Below are positions 58,363 through 64,000 of a stretch of 64,000 bases of DNA, piece by piece (the first letter of the stretch is position 1; every line of letters starts with the position of its first letter). A model generated the notes under the pieces. That model made no database searches. It had not been told where the DNA came from and saw only the letters and a list, made by a program, of their open reading frames with translations. Made by a program: the position numbers and the translations under genes. The stretch is from Talaromyces rugulosus (lineage: Eukaryota > Ascomycota > Eurotiomycetes > Eurotiales > Trichocomaceae), in assembly GCF_013368755.1 (NCBI RefSeq), contig NC_049564.1:628001-692000 (forward strand), given 5' to 3'.

Positions 58363-60122
58363 CTATTCCCATACAAGTTCACACAACATCATTGAAAGTG
58401 CAGTATCAACACCCGAGCAATCCTCAAGTATCCTGCTTCTTACTTTCACGCTCGGGACCCAGCCTCGATTGGTAAGATCCATGGCATACATATACGCTGA
58501 GTGGTAGTTTTTCACTTCAAGACATACGAGAATAAAATGCTCGAGTGTTGTTTGGTCAGGTTCAACTTCGAGAGCAGCCATCTCTCTAGCAAGAAATGTG
58601 AATGCATCCGGCCGATTTTGGCGGCGACAAATGGCAAATAAAAGGTTGAATGTATGCGTATCCGCACCGCCGGGGCACATGTCGAATATGTCTTTATAAA
58701 TATCCAGAGCTACCTCCATGGCCTCAGATTTAAAGAATGAGTCACTTGCCAAGGCAGCGTCACAGTACTCGATCGCTATATTTGCCAAGCCAACTGGAAT
58801 ATCCAGGTTTTGCTGCTTCAAATCAACCATCGATTTCCAAACCTGGGCTGGATGTGATATGGTTTCTTGTAAAGATAAAAGCACTGCACGTATGGACTCG
58901 GGTCGTATAGGAAACCCCTCTCCTTGCATCCTACACAGGATCTCAAAGGCGAGTTTGAAGTCACCAGCTTTGGCGTACCCGTGGGCAAGCTGTTCGTAGT
59001 CTTCTTGAAGAAGTGGTTGTTCCAACACGATTATTTGGCGGAAAGCAGACTCGGCGAGTTGAATATCGCCATGGTGAGAAGCGAGATCAAGAATTCGGGA
59101 GCAGCGCGGAGCATTCAAATCGGCATAACTCATATCCACCGTGTTCTTCCATATGTAACTCGCCAATTTGAGGTGAGAAGCTCGTATTGCTTCATCCAAG
59201 AGATATACCCATAGTTTCTTCGATATATTATTGAGTTTCATCCCGCGTCTTTGCATGAGACGTATAACTTCATCGTATTCTCCCACCGCACATAGATTAT
59301 AAATGAGAAGACTGTGTAGCCATTGCTCAAGGCGAATTCCCTGGATTTCCATAAGGTCAATCCGATTCAGGGCCAATTCGAGCTGGCCGTCCCGAATTAG
59401 CCCGGTGGTCAGGTGGTGCCAGCCAGCAGGGCTGAGTGACAGCCATCGAGTTCGAAGAGCAGCGATGATCTCTTGACGGAGTAGGTAATCGGGATGAACT
59501 GCGAGTGTCTTTTTGATAGAAAATGTATTTGTCAGATAAATGCTCAGACGGAGCAGTTGCAAGGACTCACTTCTAATGCCGCATGCAATGTTGCTGAGTC
59601 TGCCGTGATTTCTTTAGCCTCCATTTCGCTGAGCAATTCTCGAACGTGTTTGGAGGACCCGCGTTTCCTATCAATGTTTGCTAGGATGAGAGCTTTATAA
59701 TGTTGACTGTTGGGAGAGACATGGCGACTGCGAAAAATTTCTTGCAAGATAGAGGCAATTCTGGGTATCTCGGTCAGGCGTTGTGATGATTGCTCTTCTA
59801 GGCGTTCTTCCAGTGTTGGTTCCGGCGTTTGCCAACGATGTCTATTGGATCTTGGAGCAGACCATCTATCACGTCCATCGCTTTTACCAGGTAAGTTGGT
59901 AGTCGTATTACTATTCTCATTTGTCGTTTGGTTTGTTGTGGTATGTGTAAGCTCAAGTCGCCTGAAGGTCTCTCCAGGGCTAGCTGACTCGGAGGTCAGG
60001 CATCTTCGCGCAACTTTTTGTTGACCTCGAAGGGGAGCAACGACACGGTGAAGAGACGACGGTTGAAAAGAGGGACAAAGACAATACCAGAGCCCATCAA
60101 TTGTCAAAGGTGGTCGCCGCAT
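58363..60122 (-). CDS. PPR-repeat-like mitochondrial protein
   Basis: Exons 60122-59571 and 59508-58363, intron 59570-59509, 565 residues. The junction gives HAALETLAVHPDYLLRQEII, in line with a characteristic fungal segment. The basic, Arg-rich, acid-poor N-terminus (MRRPPLTIDGLWYCLCPSF onward) looks like a mitochondrial presequence. Helix pairs of the pentatricopeptide type run through exon 2, for example DFKLAFEILCRMQGEGFPI and DTHTFNLLFAICRRQNRPDA with AFTFLAREMAALEVEPDQTT. Such proteins bind organellar RNA to aid processing or translation. The exact orthologue is not recognised. Start at 60122 is preferred because the upstream extension begins with a non-ATG codon. Confidence 0.82.
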
Positions 60123-60508
60123 TGTTTTCGGAAGTATCAAGTTCAGGTCTGGAAGTACGTGAGAACCTTCATTCCAATTTCTTCGGCGAGATCACGTGAT
60201 ATATTCGACAACGCTTATAGTTTGGTTGTTATTGAGCGATTACTATTAAATTGTTCATGGCTTTTTTTTATATAAATAAAAAAATACAGTAATGGGTCTA
60301 GTGTCGATGATTCAGATGTCTCTGTAGCTCACAATTCTCAATACACCGCTCGCTGCAGAGCCAAAGTACGCCAACGCCATGCAGGTCCAAGTACAGTCAT
60401 ATAGGTTCACATGCCTCCCAAGGCTCTCTTTCATATCTAGGGTATCTTCTTTTTCTTCTCGTAGTGGTTCGACTGTCGGTATTTCAAAGGTTGAAAGTCA
60501 TCGACCAA
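60123..60508. other. Spacer upstream of PPR-like gene
   Basis: 386 bp between the PPR-like start and the lsm4 stop. No additional gene seen. Confidence 0.5.
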
Positions 60509-60993
60509 CTAGTTACCACGGCCACGTCCACGACCCCGGCCACCGCGGCCGCCTCTGCCTCGGTCTCTGCCATCGCCTCGTCCACCACGGCCGCCCCGGT
60601 GCGAGCCTTGGTTTTGCTGTTGTTGCTCTTTGACAATATCGATGATCTCCTCGGGAACTCGAAGGTATTTGATCTAGCATGGTGGTAAGCCGAAGCCACA
60701 GATTATCTGCGGGGAACACCATCACATACGTTATTTCCTCTGACATAGACTTCGGGTAATCTGTAAAAGCGGTCGCCTTCAGGGCTTGTTTGCACGACTT
60801 CTTTCAGCGTCAGGTTCATCCAGTTGTCGCAATTGACCAAGTGACCGTTGAGCGTCTCGCCGTTCTTGAGTTCAACAAGCATAGGGTGGCCCTGTGCCGC
60901 CGTCAGGAGGCCGAGTGGCAGCTGTTTTCTGGTCAGCATCCACTACTTATCATAGTTCTGGCTTCGATCAGTGATCCTCGCAGTACATACCAT
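60509..60993 (-). CDS. lsm4: Lsm4, U6 snRNA-associated Sm-like protein
   Basis: Exons 60993-60991 (start codon only), 60921-60730 and 60673-60509, 119 residues. Splicing of ATG|GTATGT to CTGCCACTC gives [19 protein letters not shown], the conserved Lsm4 N-terminus. Sm motif 1 follows ([20 protein letters not shown]), then [20 protein letters not shown] across the second intron (Sm motif 2). The C-terminus is a short RGG-rich tail ([19 protein letters not shown]). Lsm4 belongs to both the nuclear Lsm2-8 ring on U6 snRNA and the cytoplasmic Lsm1-7 ring. An unspliced frame from 60939 would start [10 protein letters not shown] and is less family-like. Confidence 0.93.
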
Positions 60994-61615
60994 ATTGTGG
61001 GAGCCGCGAGGGGAGAATGCACAAAGCAGGCTCGATGAAAACGTGCTAATCGAATCGCAGCAGTCTTGGGGGAGAAGTCACTGTGCGACTCTCTCGGTCT
61101 ATGCGTGATAATAAAGAATGGCCAAAGTAGAAGGCGAAAGACAGGGACAAACAAGACAGCTCTGTCGCATGCAAAGCTGCTGGTCGCACGATGTCAAAGC
61201 TCGCTGGAGCGGGCAGTCGCCAGCCGCACTAGTCTTGATGAGGTTAATGCTACTAGAGTTCGGAAAATTGTTGATTCCGACTCCGGTTTGACTCACCCCC
61301 ATAAGCTTCAAGGCAACAGTTTGATCATTATTGATAGCGCTATAATTAATCTTGCGGTTCGATGGTGCTAGTTTGACTAGCTTTTTAGCGTTCTCCGCAT
61401 CGGAATGCTAAAACGCGCCGGTAGCACCGTCTCTGAGGCATTGCTGGGCCTGCTTCTTGGTCTCTCGGGCTAGAGCTGGCAATCATTGCTTTCCATTCCA
61501 TGTAAATCATATCAATTCGCGTAAACCGGTTCTACATCAGTTGTTACAGAGCTCTTTCTCTTGGTTTCTCAGTGATAGTCCAACCTGATTGACTCTAAGC
61601 CCCAAAAGTCACCCG
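60994..61615. promoter_or_regulatory. Divergent promoter, lsm4 / unknown membrane protein gene
   Basis: 622 bp between the two start codons. No clear element or extra gene seen; short open frames on both strands lack features. Confidence 0.4.
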
Positions 61616-63137
61616 ATGTTCCCGGCAAGCATGCATGGTGTAGACAAGGCAGCAATATTACTTCTAGCACCTGCCATCGCCCACGGACTGCCCGCAACAG
61701 CCATCTCTGACCTTCCAAGCACGGAGTCTGGAGAGCATGCTGTTGTTTTCAGGATAGGTCAATTGAAATCTTCAGTGCTCAATCGTTCTGAGCTGACGGT
61801 TAAGCAGATACTGGCGCAGTCATTGTCCGATTCCAAGTACCATGTGCTGGGTGCGACCACGATCCATGGGTAAGAAGACCAAACCAGAGGACCCTGACCT
61901 AGGCATCCTTTTCTGACAACCTTGTATTTAGCCAATTGACCTAGTGACTCAAAGCGCCAGTGGAATTTGCGAAGATGTTGCTATATCTGTCAATGGGCGA
62001 GACCTCGAACATCGCTGGCATGGCAACACATCCTGGGGTTCAGGTGCGATACCTGCGAGTCCATCACAATACCGGGGCAGTGAGATGTCTGCCAAATGGC
62101 AGTCCAAATGCATGAAACTTCCGTTAGAAGCTCCGTCAGGGGGGAGCATTCATGCATTGACAATGTTTCTCAACAATGGCACGTCCAGCTCTCAAGATCA
62201 CGTCGGCTTTACGATATCATTTACGCTCTCAGACCAGATTGAGATGCGTCGGCTTTCTAACTGGCCCTTACGTTTGAGTGACGAGTTGGAATGGGAAACG
62301 TGGGTATATTCGTATAATGCAGAAGGGGGGTCCGAGTTACAAACCTTTCAACACGATGTCCAGGAGTCGCAACACTTGATGACATTACAAGACGAGAGCC
62401 GGAGATCAACATCGCACACAAACTCATATCAACACCAGAAGCGTGAAAACGGAATCCTCGGCGTGGAAATCCCTGCCGACTATCCTACCAGGAAATTCGC
62501 CCGCAATTGTGCCATTGCCTTTCTTATAATCCTCACCAGTTGCCTTTTATTTCGCATCATCCGTCGCTCAACCGCTTTCCGTCGACGCCGACGTGACATT
62601 GCGTCGAGACACGAAGAACGAAGGGCTCGGCGAGCATACAACAATGCTGCGCGACGTCTCCGTTGGCGTCAGTGGTGGGAAGGGAGCAGTAGGTCAAATT
62701 CGGATACGCGAAGCGTCAGGTCCAGCCACTCGCTGGCTGAACTTCAACATCCTACTACAGACCATCTCCAACACAATCCAAGCGACCACCACAGCCACCA
62801 CGGCGACCATAGATATAGCGATGTCGACGACGACGGAGACGATTACGACTCTTTTTTGGAAGATGAAGATAATAATAACATGGGAGGAGGAATGATGCGG
62901 GACGAGATTCTCGGGTTGCGTCGGGTGCTGGAATACGTTGGTGAACTAGTTGGCAATGAGAGTTCATCTGTTTCTCGTCGCAACAATCGCTCACGTTCGC
63001 GCTCAAGACCACCCCCGCGGTACGATGAATTGCACCAGTCGCCTCGAGCGAGTACAATGTTTAGCCTTGACACCAGGTCGTTGGCTACTTTGGACACGAC
63101 GGATTCGGAAACGGCGCCTCCTTCATATCACGCGTAA
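61616..63137 (+). CDS. Unknown single-pass membrane protein with secreted ectodomain
   Basis: Proposed exons 61616-61850 and 61945-63137, intron 61851-61944 (GTGCGA donor, CTGAC branch candidates, CTAG acceptor), 475 residues. Other donor/acceptor pairs nearby were out of phase or led into a stop. The N-terminus has a probable signal peptide (AAILLLAPAIAHGLPA). An ectodomain of about 250 residues with several N-glycosylation sequons precedes one TM helix (FARNCAIAFLIILTSCLLFR), then an Arg-rich stop-transfer segment (RRSTAFRRRRRD) and an acidic, Ser/Arg-rich cytosolic tail ending TAPPSYHA (a PPxY-type motif). No known domain is recognised. The PPxY end could recruit a WW-domain ubiquitin ligase. 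The splice site is the weakest part of the model. Confidence 0.7.
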
Positions 63138-63580
63138 CGATGTGAAAACTGTACCGTTTTCCCCCTTGTGTCTTTTACTTTTATGTTCAACGATTGTTCC
63201 GTCTTGATTTGCGGCTTTTAATGGATATATATGGGTGGATGTGTATATGATAGGGTAGGGTAGGATAGGATAATGTGGATGAATTGGGTTTGGTACACTA
63301 GTTATTGCATGTTTCTTTTACAATTGGGGTTTAAAGCTGTAATGGTCAAATACAATCGATTAATTGATATCGATTGTTGCGCGTATTCATTCGTACACTA
63401 GTCGACTACCTTGATAGAGAATTCGATGCTGCTTATAACAAGTACTAGCTGACATGTATCACACATGCATACCGAAGGCCGAAAAATTGCTTTATTTTAA
63501 ACTCGATTAATAGTCATCATCAATAGAGCTTCGTAGAACAGTCTCAACTGCGTCCAATTTTACATTCTGACAAACAGATA
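63138..63580. other. Convergent 3' spacer
   Basis: 443 bp between the ends of the membrane protein gene and the right-edge gene. It holds a short TAGGG/TAGGA run at 63251-63270 (not the fungal telomere unit TTAGGG). No gene seen. Confidence 0.5.
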
Positions 63581-64000
63581 TTACACTTTGGGCCGTTTCG
63601 CCGCTTCAGCTATCTGTGGCTGATCATCTTCCTCTTCCTCTTCATCTTCATCGTCTTCTACCGCATATTTTCTCTTGAAACGGAGCGCTGGGACGGATAC
63701 CTCTATCTCGCCCGCTGCGAGAGCCGGGGCTGCTGTTGCTTTACCCTTTTCACGTGCATCGAAGACGGTTAGTAGTGCTTCGTATCCTTCCTCGACGTTT
63801 GTTGCTGTTTCGTCGAGTTTCTGGATGCGTTCTGGCAGGTCGAGCTGGATGAGAATGTCGCGTGAGCGCTTGTAAAGACGCTGTTTGAGGAGCATGCGCC
63901 ACCAGTAGTATCGGCGTTCATTTTCGTCGTCAGCCTTGTGTTTCTTGGTGAGGAGGCGCGCCATGTTTGCTCCGCCGGCGGCGCGTTTGGGGTGTGGAAT
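63581..64000 (-). CDS. Unknown charged protein, probably truncated by the window edge
   Basis: The frame runs from the right edge to the stop at 63581; the first Met (63964) is preceded by 12 open codons to the edge, so the start and any upstream exons may be outside. Visible part: a basic N-terminal region (LTKKHKADDENERRYYWWRM then LLKQRLYKRSRDIL), a likely helical segment (QLDLPERIQKLDETATNVEE), and an Asp/Glu-rich C-terminus ending KRPKV, which could serve as a nuclear signal. Family not recognised. Composition suggests a nuclear or nucleolar protein, but that is only a guess. Confidence 0.6.
   Translation of the reverse strand: MPHPKRAAGGANMARLLTKKHKADDENERRYYWWRMLLKQRLYKRSRDILIQLDLPERIQKLDETATNVEEGYEALLTVFDAREKGKATAAPALAAGEIEVSVPALRFKRKYAVEDDEDEEEEEDDQPQIAEAAKRPKV

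Noticed and set aside
60730..60939. Unspliced lsm4 start at 60939 ([10 protein letters not shown])
   Set aside because: Adds non-conserved residues; the spliced ATG-only exon gives the family N-terminus exactly.
63251..63270. TAGGG/TAGGA run resembling telomeric repeat
   Set aside because: The unit is not TTAGGG, only four units, and genes flank it on both sides.
1..64000. CRISPR array, viral or transposon genes
   Set aside because: No regularly spaced repeats, reverse transcriptase, transposase or viral proteins were seen; the organism is a fungus.

Overview
The window is nuclear DNA of a filamentous ascomycete, most likely Eurotiomycetes (Aspergillus/Penicillium-like). The evidence is many short spliceosomal introns (about 47-120 nt, GTRNGT donors, CTAAC/CTGAC branch sites), conserved fungal housekeeping proteins (Rrp12, Lsm1, Lsm4, Exo70, 20S proteasome alpha-2, PTEN, PlaA-type phospholipase), a Dicer-like 2 gene and fungal-only families (DUF7703, DUF3468-type regulator, fused DLH/NTF2 proteins). 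All gene models were spliced by hand. Exon joins were chosen so that reading phase and family motifs agree across each junction.

Layout. Positions 1-20 kb are accessory in character, AT-rich between genes. A 5'-truncated ATP-grasp ligase (1-1681) is followed by a compact group: SDR (2454-3269), BBE-type FAD oxidase (3937-5457), MFS exporter (5886-7690), second SDR (8224-9331), a regulator-like protein without zinc cluster (9778-11362) and a DLH-like/NTF2-like fusion (11540-12863). It looks like a tailoring/export/regulation set without a PKS, NRPS or terpene core. The ATP-grasp ligase at the edge is the only candidate bond-forming enzyme in view. A carbohydrate group follows: secreted pectate lyase (13317-14530), sugar transporter (16391-18390) and a small NTF2-like protein (18696-19160).

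Positions 20-28 kb hold a membrane-anchored aspartic-protease-like protein whose first catalytic Asp is replaced, a 4.8 kb stretch without a gene, and an unknown membrane protein with a probable long leader. From 29 kb to the right edge the window is gene-dense and conserved: rrp12, lsm1, a zinc-finger-like protein, a DUF7703 seven-helix protein, dcl2 (with a 40-nt-arm hairpin just beyond its stop), proteasome alpha-2, a RING-CH membrane ligase, exo70, plaA, PTEN, a PPR-like mitochondrial protein, lsm4, an unknown single-pass protein and a truncated unknown gene.

How genes relate. The left group has two divergent promoters (BBE/MFS and SDR/regulator), each with a striking dyad or repeated element, consistent with co-regulation. 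The conserved half contains RNA metabolism (Rrp12 ribosome biogenesis, Lsm1 mRNA decay, Lsm4 in both Lsm rings, Dcl2 silencing), proteolysis and membrane traffic/lipid signalling genes that need not form one pathway. Points for a second look: a recurrent palindrome ATCAATTGAT (seven exact copies), a perfect 20-bp GC-rich palindrome near 54.8 kb, and two genes whose start codon alone forms the first coding exon (ATG|GTATGT).
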